A stretch of DNA of 64,000 nucleotides, taken from positions 1 through 64,000 of the forward strand of contig JAIBEK010000047.1 in the NCBI GenBank assembly GCA_019459145.1, written 5' to 3'. The notes beneath the pieces were generated by a model. That model made no database searches. It was not told the DNA's origin and worked only from the letters and a program-made list of their open reading frames with translations. Position 1 is the first letter of the stretch. Every line of letters starts with the position of its first letter. Source of the DNA: Arenimonas sp. (GTDB lineage Bacteria; Pseudomonadota; Alphaproteobacteria; Rhizobiales; Rhizobiaceae). Position numbers and translations under genes: made by a program. Below are positions 16,909 to 25,195 of this stretch, piece by piece.

Positions 16909-18399
16909 ATGAAGAGTCTTGCGGTGAACAATACAATCCGACGCCTTAATCTCGCTTCCCAGATGCGCAATCTGGCGGTTGCAGCCCTGGTATTCGTGAC
17001 TGCATTGGCCATGAGCGCCTCCCTGGCAGTCGCCAAGCCGACCTATGGCGGCATCGTCGTCGACGCGAAGACCGGCAAGGTCCTCTATAGCGACAACGCC
17101 GACAGTCTGCGCTATCCCGCATCGCTCACCAAGATGATGACGCTTTACCTGACCTTCGAGGCCCTCGAAGCGGGCCGCATCCGCCTCGGCGACAAAGTGA
17201 CGGTTTCGGCCAATGCCGCCAAGGAGCCGCCATCGAAGCTCGGCGTCGGCGCCGGTCGCTCGGTGACCGTCGAGCAGGCAATCCTCGCGCTCGTCACCCG
17301 TTCGGCCAACGACATCGCAACCGCGCTTGGCGAATTCATCGGTGGCTCCGAAACGCGCTTCGCGCAGATGATGACCGCCAAGGCCCGCAGTCTCGGCATG
17401 ACCAAGACCACCTATCGCAATGCCCACGGCCTGCCCAATACCGCGCAGATGACGACGGCTCGCGACCAGGCCCGCCTCGGCATCGCGCTTCGCCAGCATT
17501 TTCCGCAGTATTACGGCTATTTCTCCACCCGCAGCTTCAAGTTCGGCAAGCAGACGATCGGCAACCACAATCGCCTGCTCGGTGCAGTGCGTGGCGTGGA
17601 CGGCATCAAGACCGGCTTCACCCGCGCCGCCGGTTTCAACCTGGTGACCTCCGCCCAGGCGGACGGCCGCTCGATCGTCGGCGTCGTCATGGGTGCGCCC
17701 TCGGGTGCCAATCGCAATGCCCGCATGACCAAGCTGGTCCAGGCTTATCTGCCCAAGGCTTCACGCTCCGGAGGTGGCGATCTGATCGCCAAGATGAACA
17801 CTTCCATCGCGCCGGCAGCCGCCGCCATGGCCGCCGAAGCGCCCGACCTGGCCCTTGGTGTGCCCTCGCTGCCGTCCACTGGGCCGCTGCCGGAGGTGCG
17901 CTACGAGCCGGCGCCCGTCGCCTCGGCCTATGCCGCCCCCGCCGGCACCAATGCCGCGGCAGCCGCGCTCGACGCCACGCGTGGGACCCAACCCCGGCCG
18001 CTCGGCGCCGGCATGCCTGTCCCGCAACCGGCCCCGGCCTATATGCCCGACAGCCAGGCCTCAATCACCCCGGCAAATGCGCCTCAGGCGGCCCGACCGG
18101 AAGTCGCTTCATCCGCAGACATCGATCAGACGACAACGGCCTCCACCCAGCCCTCCGGATGGGTGATCCAGATCGGCACATCGCCGGACCGGGAACAGGC
18201 CATGACACTTCTGCGCAAGGCGCAGGATAAAGGCGGCAAGGTATTGCGTTCCGCCACCCCCTTCACCGTCGCCTACAACACCGGTTCCGAGCAGCTCTAT
18301 CGCGCACGCTTCGGCGGGTTCGGTGACCAGAAGATGGCTGTAAACGCGTGCAGGTCGCTGAAGAAGATCGGCATCGGTTGCTGGGCTGCATCGCAGTAG
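16909..18399 (+). CDS. D-alanyl-D-alanine carboxypeptidase with C-terminal SPOR domain
   Basis: 496 residues. Signal peptide within residues 1-43, then a peptidase S11 (DacA/DacF-like) domain: SxxK at Ser72-Lys75 (PASLTKMM), SxN at 132-134 (RSANDI) and KTG at 234-236. A Pro/Ala-rich linker (about 300-415) leads to a SPOR domain (about 420-494, WVIQIGTSPDREQAMTLLRK), which binds denuded septal peptidoglycan. It trims pentapeptides, probably at the division site. Start 16909 gives a normal basic N-region; a TTG at 16840 would add an unlikely extension, and ATG 16963 would shorten the leader. Confidence 0.92.
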   Translation: MKSLAVNNTIRRLNLASQMRNLAVAALVFVTALAMSASLAVAKPTYGGIVVDAKTGKVLYSDNADSLRYPASLTKMMTLYLTFEALEAGRIRLGDKVTVSANAAKEPPSKLGVGAGRSVTVEQAILALVTRSANDIATALGEFIGGSETRFAQMMTAKARSLGMTKTTYRNAHGLPNTAQMTTARDQARLGIALRQHFPQYYGYFSTRSFKFGKQTIGNHNRLLGAVRGVDGIKTGFTRAAGFNLVTSAQADGRSIVGVVMGAPSGANRNARMTKLVQAYLPKASRSGGGDLIAKMNTSIAPAAAAMAAEAPDLALGVPSLPSTGPLPEVRYEPAPVASAYAAPAGTNAAAAALDATRGTQPRPLGAGMPVPQPAPAYMPDSQASITPANAPQAARPEVASSADIDQTTTASTQPSGWVIQIGTSPDREQAMTLLRKAQDKGGKVLRSATPFTVAYNTGSEQLYRARFGGFGDQKMAVNACRSLKKIGIGCWAASQ

Positions 18400-18447
18400 C
18401 AACCTGTTTTCCACCTCGAATTTTGTATCGTGTACGAGGTAATCGCA

Positions 18448-18720
18448 ATGGCATCGAACGAGAATCACCACGATCTCGCCCCGACCCAGGACAATGGCGG
18501 CAAGGACGGCCGCTACAGCCTGCACCCGCTGCATGAGGCGGCCTATCGCCTGGCCGACCTCGGCCTCCAGCGCAAGCGGGGCTCGCGCACCAAGGACCTG
18601 ATCGGCCTGCTGCTCTGCCATGGCGCGCGCGCCTGGCGCTATTCGCAGCCCGAGGCAAGCATCCATCTGCATGTCTCGACCCATGGCGGCCGGTTTCCCG
18701 TCGTGCTGCGCCTGCGCTGA
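18448..18720 (+). CDS. Small conserved hypothetical protein
   Basis: 90 residues, no signal peptide or membrane span. Positively charged and histidine-containing middle (RYSLHPLHEAAYRLADLGLQ) and an end of alternating hydrophobic residues. No domain recognised. GAGG lies 9 bases before ATG 18448, and the next gene begins 30 bases after its stop on the same strand, so it is probably co-transcribed with the gamma-carbonic-anhydrase-like gene. Confidence 0.6.
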   Translation: MASNENHHDLAPTQDNGGKDGRYSLHPLHEAAYRLADLGLQRKRGSRTKDLIGLLLCHGARAWRYSQPEASIHLHVSTHGGRFPVVLRLR

Positions 18721-18750
18721 AAGCTCATTCAGAAGCTCTAGGAGGAAACC

Positions 18751-19278
18751 ATGCCGCTCTATTCGCTGGGCAATCTTACTCCCGGGCTTCCGCCGCCGGA
18801 CCGGTTCTGGATCGCGCCGGGCGCCCATGTGATCGGTCAGGTCGAGCTTGGCGAGGATGTCGGCATCTGGTTCGGCGCCGTGCTGCGCGGCGACAATGAG
18901 CCGATCGTCATCGGTGCGCGCAGCAACATCCAGGAAGGCGTGATGATCCATACGGACCCGCGCTTTCCGGTGGTGATCGGCACCGGCTGCACCATCGGCC
19001 ATCATGCCATCATTCATGGTTGCACGATCGGCGACAATTCCCTGATCGGCATGGGCGCGACCATCCTCAACGGTGCTAAGATCGGCAGGAACTGCCTTGT
19101 CGGCGCCAACGCGCTGGTGACGGAGAACAAGGAATTTCCCGACAATTCGCTGATCGTCGGATCGCCGGCCCGTGTCGTGCGCAGCCTCGACGAGGCGGCG
19201 GTCGCAGGGCTTGGCCTTTCAGCGGAGAACTACGTGCGCAACTGGCAGCGCTTCGCCCGCGATCTCAAGGAAATCTGA
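18751..19278 (+). CDS. Gamma-carbonic-anhydrase family hexapeptide protein
   Basis: 175 residues, left-handed beta-helix with hexapeptide repeats from about residue 28 to 120. Metal-ligand histidines of the gamma class are present: His67 (MIHTDP), His84 (TIGHHA) and His89 (IIHGC). Relatives include YrdA, PaaY and Cam; many have no confirmed activity. A strong AGGAGG ribosome site precedes the start. Cytosolic, probably trimeric. Substrate is uncertain; carbonic anhydrase is the family default rather than a proven role. Confidence 0.88.
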   Translation: MPLYSLGNLTPGLPPPDRFWIAPGAHVIGQVELGEDVGIWFGAVLRGDNEPIVIGARSNIQEGVMIHTDPRFPVVIGTGCTIGHHAIIHGCTIGDNSLIGMGATILNGAKIGRNCLVGANALVTENKEFPDNSLIVGSPARVVRSLDEAAVAGLGLSAENYVRNWQRFARDLKEI

Positions 19279-19307
19279 TTCGCCCTCCTGCGGGACCGCG
19301 TCAGGCT

Positions 19308-19706
19308 TCAGGCAGCACAGGCGGCGCAAACGCCGCGCAACTCGATCGTCGTCTTTTCGGCCTTGAAGCGCTTCGACCTGGCCCAGTCGGCCAGCCGGTG
19401 ATCGATGGCGTGATCGTGGAATTCCTCGACCCGACCGCAGCTGTTGCAGATGGCAAAGGCCACCGTGCCATGGGTGCAGCAGTCGCTCTTCTGATGGGCG
19501 CAGGCAACGAAGGCGTTGATGCTCTCCAGCCGGTGCACCAGGCCGAACTCCACCAGCTTGTCGAGTGCCCGATAGACCTGCAGCGGTGCCCGGAAACCCT
19601 TGTCACGCAAAACGTCGAGTATGCCGTAGGCCGACAACGGCGCGCCTGCCTGCGAAAGCGCGTCGAGAACCAGAGACTGGTTCTTCGTCAGTAGCGGCTG
19701 GGTCAT
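19308..19706 (-). CDS. zur: Zinc uptake regulator Zur (Fur family)
   Basis: 132 residues. N-terminal winged helix (residues 7-65, including APLQVYRALDKLVEFGLVHR) and a C-terminal metal domain with two CxxC structural zinc sites (Cys87/Cys90 and Cys127/Cys130) plus a His/Cys regulatory cluster (HQKSDCCTHG, HDH). It represses zinc import when zinc is sufficient. It is the last gene of znuC-znuB-zur, 7 bases after znuB; matching dyads lie in front of znuC, znuA and the COG0523 gene. The context makes Zur, rather than Fur or PerR, the clear choice. Confidence 0.92.
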   Translation of the reverse strand: MTQPLLTKNQSLVLDALSQAGAPLSAYGILDVLRDKGFRAPLQVYRALDKLVEFGLVHRLESINAFVACAHQKSDCCTHGTVAFAICNSCGRVEEFHDHAIDHRLADWARSKRFKAEKTTIELRGVCAACAA

Positions 19707-19713
19707 AGCATCC

Positions 19714-20523
19714 TCACGTGGCAGAACCGCCCCGCTGCCGGTAGGGCGACGGCAGGAGGCTGAACAGGAACAGAATGAGCGCCGCCACCACGATCGATGG
19801 GCCGGACGGCGTATCATAGGTCAAGGAGCCGAACAGGCCGAGCACGACGGCCACAGCGCCGATCAGCGAGGCGAGGATCGCCATGACCTCCGGCGTCGCG
19901 GAAAAGCGCCGCGCGGCGGCGGCCGGGATGATAAGCAGCGAGGTGATCAGCATGATGCCGACGATCTTCATGGCAATGGCGATGACGAGCGCCATGAGCA
20001 ACATGAAGGCAAGACGGGCGCGCTCGGGATGCAGACCCTCCGCCTCGGCCAGTTCGGCATTGACGGTCGCGGCCAGAAGCGGCCGCCACAGCCAGGCGAT
20101 CAGCCCCAGGACAAGTGCGCCGCCGCCCCAGACAACGGCGATGTCGGCGGTGGTCACCGCCAGGATGTCGCCGAACAGGAAGGCGATGAGATCGATCCGC
20201 ACCCATGACATGAACGCGACCAGGACGAGGCCGATCGCCAGCGTTGAATGGCTGAGGATGCCGAGCAGCGCGTCGGCCGACAGCGCCTGTCGCTTCTGCA
20301 GCACCAGCAGCAGCAGCGACACCATTGCCGCCACGACGAAGACACTGACCATGAGGTTCAGCGATAGAAGCAGCGACAGCGCAACGCCGAGCAGGGCCGA
20401 ATGGGCCATGGTGTCACCAAAATAGGCCATGCGGCGCCAGATGACGAAGCAGCCGAGCGGTCCCGTGGTGATCGCCAAACCAATGCCGGCAAGGATGGCG
20501 CGCAGGAAGAAGTCGTCAAACAT
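19714..20523 (-). CDS. znuB: Zinc ABC transporter permease ZnuB
   Basis: 269 residues with about eight hydrophobic segments, ABC-3 family. The N-terminus ITTGPLGCFVIWRRMAYFGD and the following AHSALLGVALS are characteristic of zinc/manganese permeases. It forms the inner-membrane channel fed by ZnuA and powered by ZnuC. Its start overlaps the znuC stop by 8 bases. Confidence 0.95.
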   Translation of the reverse strand: MFDDFFLRAILAGIGLAITTGPLGCFVIWRRMAYFGDTMAHSALLGVALSLLLSLNLMVSVFVVAAMVSLLLLVLQKRQALSADALLGILSHSTLAIGLVLVAFMSWVRIDLIAFLFGDILAVTTADIAVVWGGGALVLGLIAWLWRPLLAATVNAELAEAEGLHPERARLAFMLLMALVIAIAMKIVGIMLITSLLIIPAAAARRFSATPEVMAILASLIGAVAVVLGLFGSLTYDTPSGPSIVVAALILFLFSLLPSPYRQRGGSAT

Positions 20524-21562
20524 CGCGTTTCTCCCCGGCAGTCACGGCTTTGGGCGGCGGGCTTTGCCCATGGACATGATCATGGGCGGCATGTTCATGA
20601 GCGGCGTGGTCGTGCGCGGCATGCTCGTTGGAGGCCAGGACGTGCACATCCTTCTTCTCGCCGGGACCATGGGAATGGCCGTGCCCCGCATGGTCATGCG
20701 AGACGTGTTCGGCGGGCTCCACGTGGGCATTGGCGTGATCGCCATGATCATGGTCATGGTGATGGCCGTCGCCCGCGTGGCAATGGTCGGTGATTGTGCC
20801 ATCCTCATGGCGCACCCGCCCGTCGGGCAGATGGGTGTGATCGTGGTGATGGCTGTAGACGGCGAGCGTGCGACCGGCGGCGGCACCGAAGAGGCGCATA
20901 TATTCGGGGCTGCGGCTGACGGCCGCCGGCGTTCCCCGGCAGCAGACATGGCCGTTCAGGCAGATGACCGTGTCGGTCTCTGCCATCACGACATGCAGGT
21001 CGTGCGAGATCAGCAGGATGCCGCAGCCGGCCGAATTGCGGATCGAGGTGATCAGGTCATAGAGCGCGATCTCGCCGGCGAAATCGACGCCCTGCACCGG
21101 TTCGTCGAGAACCAGCAGATCCGGCTTGCGGGCGATCGCCCGTGCCAGAAGCGCGCGCTGGAACTCTCCGCCGGAGAGATGCTGCACCTCGGCGCCGGCG
21201 AGATGGCCGATGCCGACCGAATCGAGCACGGCGGCGATCTCCTTGTCGCTCAGCCGCACGGTCAGCGTCATCAGCCGCTTGACGGTGAGCGGCATGGTCC
21301 AGTCGATTGCGAGTTTCTGCGGCACATAGCCGACGCGAAAACCGGGCTGGCGCTCCACCCTGCCCTCGTCCGGCGACAGCACACCGATCGCCATCTTGGC
21401 GCTGGTCGACTTGCCGGAGCCGTTGGGACCGATGAGCGTGACGATTTCGCCGCGCCGGACGGAAAAATCGACGCCGCGCACCAGCCAGCGGCCGTTGCGC
21501 CGGACGCCGGCACCGAGAAGCGTCACGAGGGGGGGCTCAGTCTTCAATGTCAATGCGGTCAT
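20516..21562 (-). CDS. znuC: Zinc ABC transporter ATPase ZnuC with long histidine-rich tail
   Basis: 348 residues; ZnuC is normally about 250. ATPase core: Walker A GPNGSGKST (45-53), signature LSGGEFQR (129-136), Walker B LLVLDEPVQGVD (149-160), H-loop His187. After residue 237 comes an extension of about 95 residues containing about 30 histidines in HxH and HDH runs, suited to bind zinc in the cytosol. The start at 21562 puts the core at the usual distance; an alternative ATG at 21589 has a closely placed AGGA. Divergent from znuA across putative Zur boxes. Substrate zinc follows from zur, ZnuA and the tail. Confidence 0.93.
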   Translation of the reverse strand: MTALTLKTEPPLVTLLGAGVRRNGRWLVRGVDFSVRRGEIVTLIGPNGSGKSTSAKMAIGVLSPDEGRVERQPGFRVGYVPQKLAIDWTMPLTVKRLMTLTVRLSDKEIAAVLDSVGIGHLAGAEVQHLSGGEFQRALLARAIARKPDLLVLDEPVQGVDFAGEIALYDLITSIRNSAGCGILLISHDLHVVMAETDTVICLNGHVCCRGTPAAVSRSPEYMRLFGAAAGRTLAVYSHHHDHTHLPDGRVRHEDGTITDHCHAGDGHHHDHDHGDHANAHVEPAEHVSHDHAGHGHSHGPGEKKDVHVLASNEHAAHDHAAHEHAAHDHVHGQSPPPKAVTAGEKRDV

Positions 21563-21604
21563 GTCCGACCCGGAAATTTGCTGTTGCATGATCCTATGCC
21601 ACAC

Positions 21605-21617
21605 GTTATAGCATTAC
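21605..21617. promoter_or_regulatory. Zur-box-like dyad near znuC
   Basis: On the minus strand the sequence reads GTAATGCTATAAC, an imperfect dyad very close to the second box 22 bases away centre to centre. It lies 43 bases upstream of znuC. Presence beside zur-linked transport genes suggests a Zur operator. Confidence 0.5.
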
Positions 21618-21624
21618 GCAATTC

Positions 21625-21641
21625 ATGTAATGTTATTACAT
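21625..21641. promoter_or_regulatory. Zur-box-like perfect palindrome near znuA
   Basis: ATGTAATGTTATTACAT is a perfect inverted repeat (7-bp arms, 3-base centre) 27 bases upstream of the znuA start. Its core GTAATGTTATTAC resembles bacterial Zur boxes, which centre on ATGTTATA-type AT-rich dyads. Together with 21605-21617 it could control both divergent znu transcripts. Confidence 0.65.
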
Positions 21642-21667
21642 AGCAAACGCAAGATGGAGCCGCTCCC

Positions 21668-22699
21668 ATGACGCTTTCCCGGTATCGCCTTTTCGCATCC
21701 GCCGCAGCCCTTATCCTGACCCCAACCCTGGCGTTTGCCGCCCCTCAGGTCGTCGTCTCGATCAAGCCGGTGCATTCGCTGGTGGCGGCGCTGATGCAGG
21801 GCGTCGGCGAGCCGTCGCTGATCGTCGAAGGTGCGGCATCCCCGCATACCTATAGCCTGAAGCCGTCGAATGCCCGGGCGCTCGAAAACGCCGATCTGGT
21901 CTTCTGGATCGGCCCCGGTCTTGAGGCATTCCTCGAAAAACCGCTCGATGCGCTGGCCAGCAAGGCGAAGGTGGTAGAACTGGAGGATGCGCCGGGGCTG
22001 GTGCGCCTGCCATTCCGCGAAGGCGGCGCCTTCGAGGGTCACCACCACGAGGACGAAGCGGACCATGCAGAGGCCGAGGACCATGCGGAAGCCGGGGAGC
22101 ATGCAGCACATGACGCCGACCAGGCCCATGAGGATCATGCCGCCGAAGAGCACGCCGGCGAAGAGCACGCACATGAACATGGCGGCTTCGACATGCACCT
22201 CTGGCTCGACCCGATGAACGCCAAGGCCATGGCCACCGAGATCGAAAGCGCCCTGATCGCAGCCGATCCGGCCAATGCCGCTCGCTACAAGGCCAATGGC
22301 CTGGCCCTCGCAAAGGAGATCGATACGCTCGACAAGGAGATTGCCGCTGCCGTGGCGCCCGTCGCGGACAAGCCGTTTGTCGTCTTCCACGACGCCTATC
22401 AATATTTCGAGAACCGCTACAAGGTGCGCGTCGCCGGTTCGATCACGGTCAGCCCCGAGACCATGCCCGGCGCCGAGCGGATCGCCGAGATTCATGGCAA
22501 GGTAAGAGAGCTCAAGGCGACCTGCGTCTTCGCCGAGCCGCAGTTTGAACCGAAGCTCGTTTCCGTGGTGACCGAAGGAACCGACGCCAAGGCTGGCACG
22601 CTCGACCCCGAAGGCGCCACCCTTGAGGCAGGTCCTGCCCTTTACCCCGCGTTGCTGCGCAATCTCGCCAGCTCGCTGACGGACTGCCTTTCGCGGTAA
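21668..22699 (+). CDS. znuA: Periplasmic zinc-binding protein ZnuA
   Basis: 343 residues, cluster A-I solute-binding protein. Signal peptide about 1-25 (LAFAAPQ). Zinc ligands: His60 in SPHTYSLKPS, His177 in DMHLWLDP, and the His in VFHDAYQYF. Between the first two lies an acidic, histidine-rich loop (about 124-171), typical of ZnuA rather than MntA/TroA manganese proteins. It captures periplasmic zinc for ZnuBC. Separated from znuC by Zur-like boxes and closed by a terminator. Confidence 0.95.
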   Translation: MTLSRYRLFASAAALILTPTLAFAAPQVVVSIKPVHSLVAALMQGVGEPSLIVEGAASPHTYSLKPSNARALENADLVFWIGPGLEAFLEKPLDALASKAKVVELEDAPGLVRLPFREGGAFEGHHHEDEADHAEAEDHAEAGEHAAHDADQAHEDHAAEEHAGEEHAHEHGGFDMHLWLDPMNAKAMATEIESALIAADPANAARYKANGLALAKEIDTLDKEIAAAVAPVADKPFVVFHDAYQYFENRYKVRVAGSITVSPETMPGAERIAEIHGKVRELKATCVFAEPQFEPKLVSVVTEGTDAKAGTLDPEGATLEAGPALYPALLRNLASSLTDCLSR

Positions 22700-22720
22700 C
22701 AGACGACGCCAAGTCGACCG

Positions 22721-22747
22721 GGCGGGCCCGCGGGCCCGCCTTTTTTT
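22721..22747 (+). terminator. Rho-independent terminator after znuA
   Basis: GGCGGGCCC / GGGCCCGCC arms (22721-22740) followed by TTTTTTT. Strong terminator separating znuA from the downstream GTPase gene, which carries its own Zur-like box. Confidence 0.9.
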
Positions 22748-22757
22748 GATCCCAGTA

Positions 22758-22772
22758 TGTAATAGTATTACA
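22758..22772. promoter_or_regulatory. Zur-box-like palindrome upstream of the COG0523 GTPase gene
   Basis: TGTAATAGTATTACA is a perfect dyad (6-bp arms, 3-base centre) ending 20 bases before the GTPase start. Its arms are identical to those of the box in front of znuA, which implies the same regulator and puts the GTPase in the Zur regulon. Confidence 0.62.
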
Positions 22773-22792
22773 CAACAAGAAAGGTTTGTTCC

Positions 22793-23983
22793 ATGGACAA
22801 GCTTCCCGTCACTGTGCTTTCCGGGTTCCTCGGCGCGGGTAAGACCACGCTCCTCAATCACGTCCTGTCCAATCGCAGCGGCCTTAAGGTCGCGGTCATC
22901 GTCAACGACATGAGCGAGGTCAACATCGACGCGGCGCTGGTGCGCGGCGGTGAAGCGGCGCTGTCGCGAACCGACGAGCAACTGGTGGAGATGAGCAATG
23001 GCTGCATCTGCTGCACGCTGCGCGACGACCTGCTGAAGAGCGTACGCGATCTGGCCGCACAGAACCGCTTCGACTATCTGCTGATCGAATCCACCGGCAT
23101 TGCCGAACCCCTGCCGATCGCCACGACCTTCGATTTTCGCGACGAGGCGGGCTTCAGCCTTTCCGATATTGCCCGCCTCGACACCATGGTGACGGTCGTC
23201 GATGCCGCCAACCTGCTGGCCGACTATTCCTCGGTGGACTTTCTGTCCGATCGTGGCGAGACCGCGGCCGAGGGAGACAATCGCACGCTCGTCGATCTCC
23301 TGGTCGAACAGATCGAGTTCGCCGACGTGATCATCCTCAACAAGATCGGCATGGCGGTGCCCGAACAGAGAGACGCGGCGCGCAAGATCATTGCCGGGCT
23401 CAATCCCGATGCCCGCCTGATCGAGACCGATTTCGGTCAGGTTTCGCCCCGCGATATCCTCGGCACGGGCTTGTTCGACATCACGCAAGCCGAGACCCAT
23501 CCGCTGTGGTTCAAGGAACTGCACGGCTTCCAGGACCATGTGCCGGAGACCGAGGAATACGGCATCCGCTCCTTCGTCTACAGGGCCCGCCGCCCCTTCG
23601 ATCCGCAGCGCTTGCAGGCCTTCATCGGCCGCAGCTGGCCGGGCGTTATTCGTGCCAAGGGCTTTTTCTGGTTGGCGACCCGCCCCGACCATGTCGGTGA
23701 ACTCAGCCAGGCCGGCGCGATCGTCCGGACCGGGCGTATGGGCATGTGGTGGGCGGCGGTGCCGCGCCCGCGCTGGCCGGAAGATCCCGACTTTCGACGG
23801 ACCATGGCTCCCTATCTTGATCCCGTCTGGGGAGACCGCCGTCAGGAAATCGTCTTTATCGGCGCCGAGCCGATGGATGAAGACGCGATCCGCGCCGAAC
23901 TCGATGACTGCCTCCTGGACGCGACCGCCTACACGCCGGCGGCGTGGAGCGGGCTCAAGGATCCCTTTCCGCCGTGGGGATGA
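22793..23983 (+). CDS. COG0523 GTPase, ZigA/YeiR-like zinc metallochaperone
   Basis: 396 residues. G3E-family GTPase: Walker [11 protein letters not shown] (11-20), the metal-binding CxCC motif [12 protein letters not shown] (70-81), NKIG as the G4 motif, and a C-terminal CobW domain (about 250-390, FRDEAGF... then [12 protein letters not shown] and [11 protein letters not shown]). Such proteins deliver zinc or other metals to client enzymes under starvation. The Zur-like box upstream and position beside znuA support zinc rather than cobalamin synthesis; no cob genes are near. Confidence 0.9.
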   Translation: MDKLPVTVLSGFLGAGKTTLLNHVLSNRSGLKVAVIVNDMSEVNIDAALVRGGEAALSRTDEQLVEMSNGCICCTLRDDLLKSVRDLAAQNRFDYLLIESTGIAEPLPIATTFDFRDEAGFSLSDIARLDTMVTVVDAANLLADYSSVDFLSDRGETAAEGDNRTLVDLLVEQIEFADVIILNKIGMAVPEQRDAARKIIAGLNPDARLIETDFGQVSPRDILGTGLFDITQAETHPLWFKELHGFQDHVPETEEYGIRSFVYRARRPFDPQRLQAFIGRSWPGVIRAKGFFWLATRPDHVGELSQAGAIVRTGRMGMWWAAVPRPRWPEDPDFRRTMAPYLDPVWGDRRQEIVFIGAEPMDEDAIRAELDDCLLDATAYTPAAWSGLKDPFPPWG

Positions 23984-24019
23984 GGCGGTGCTCGCGCGCC
24001 GCTGGTCCGGCCATCGCCG

Positions 24020-25195
24020 CTAGATCCGTCCGCGTCTCTGTAACAGATCCAGCACGATGCGGCTCGCTTCGACGCCGGCGGGCTGCGCGGTTTGAAGCCG
24101 CTGCCAGACGAGATCGAACCCTTCGAGCATGGCGCGCCGCTGCGAAGTGTCGGCGGCAAGCCGCTCGGCCATGCGCAAGAGATTGCCGGGGCGAACATAA
24201 TCGTTGAGAAATTCCGGTACGAACGGATAGTCGGCGATCAGGTTGGGAAGCGCACCCGTCCAGGTCTTGATGCGGTGGCTCAGCATCGTCATCAGCCAAT
24301 CGGTCTTGTAGGTCGAGACGACCGGCACCGTCGCCAGCGCCAGCTCGAGAATGACGGTGCCCGATGCGGCAATCGCCGCATCCGCTTCGGCAAAGGCCCG
24401 CCATTTTTCCTCCTCGCCCATCAGCACGTCGGGCTTGAGCGGCCAATCGGCGATCATCTGCCGGACACGCGCCTCCTGGCGCGTAACAGTGGGAAGCAGG
24501 AAGCGGGTCGGGCCATTGCGCTCGACGAATTCGACCATGGCCTGGCCGAAGATCGGCAGCAGTGCCGTGATCTCCGCGCCGCGCGAACCGGGCAGCAGCA
24601 GGATCGTCTTTGCCTCATCGAGACGCTTGGGTCGCTGGCCGGCGCGCGCCGCGCGCGTCTGCAACAGCTTCTCGTTGGTTGCTAGCCGATGGCCGACGAA
24701 ATGAGTGGGCGGACCGCCGAGATCGCGCATCACCTGCGGTTCAAACGGCAGCACGGCCAGAACCTCGTCGACAAAGGCAAGCATCGCCTTGGCGCGGTAT
24801 TCCTTCCAGGCCCAGACGCTCGGGCAGACGTAATCGACCACGGGCAGATCGGGCAGCGCCTGGCGCACCTTCTTGGCCACACGGTGGGTGAAATCAGGGC
24901 TGTCGACGATCAGCAGGAGATCCGGCTTTTCCGCAATGATCGCCTTGGCCGTCAGGCCTATCAGCCGGATGAAGCGCGGCAGGCGCGACAGCACCTGGGT
25001 CAGGCCCATCACCGACAATTCGGAGAAATCGAAGAGCGAATGGAGGCCCTGTCGTTCGAGCGCATCTCCGCCGACACCCACGAGCTCTATCGGCTCGCCA
25101 TGGCGCTCCTTCAGCGCGGCGATCAGGTCCGCGCCGAGCAGGTCTCCAGACACTTCTCCGGCGATGACGGCGATCTTGAGGGGCTTCGTGCTCAT
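24020..25195 (-). CDS. lpxB: Lipid-A-disaccharide synthase
   Basis: 391 residues, GT19 glycosyltransferase. N-terminal KIAVIAGEVSGDLLGADLI is the LpxB nucleotide-fold start; DYVCPSVWAWKEYRAKAM and ILLLPGSRGAEI are family signatures. It joins lipid X and UDP-2,3-diacylglucosamine. The start overlaps the lpxI stop as ATGA (25192-25195), so translation is coupled. It is the last gene of the envelope cluster. Confidence 0.96.
   Translation of the reverse strand: MSTKPLKIAVIAGEVSGDLLGADLIAALKERHGEPIELVGVGGDALERQGLHSLFDFSELSVMGLTQVLSRLPRFIRLIGLTAKAIIAEKPDLLLIVDSPDFTHRVAKKVRQALPDLPVVDYVCPSVWAWKEYRAKAMLAFVDEVLAVLPFEPQVMRDLGGPPTHFVGHRLATNEKLLQTRAARAGQRPKRLDEAKTILLLPGSRGAEITALLPIFGQAMVEFVERNGPTRFLLPTVTRQEARVRQMIADWPLKPDVLMGEEEKWRAFAEADAAIAASGTVILELALATVPVVSTYKTDWLMTMLSHRIKTWTGALPNLIADYPFVPEFLNDYVRPGNLLRMAERLAADTSQRRAMLEGFDLVWQRLQTAQPAGVEASRIVLDLLQRRGRI

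Noticed and set aside
21623..23692. 689-codon open frame on the minus strand across znuA and the COG0523 gene
   Set aside because: It runs through the znuA terminator and both intergenic operators, and both plus-strand genes are secure.
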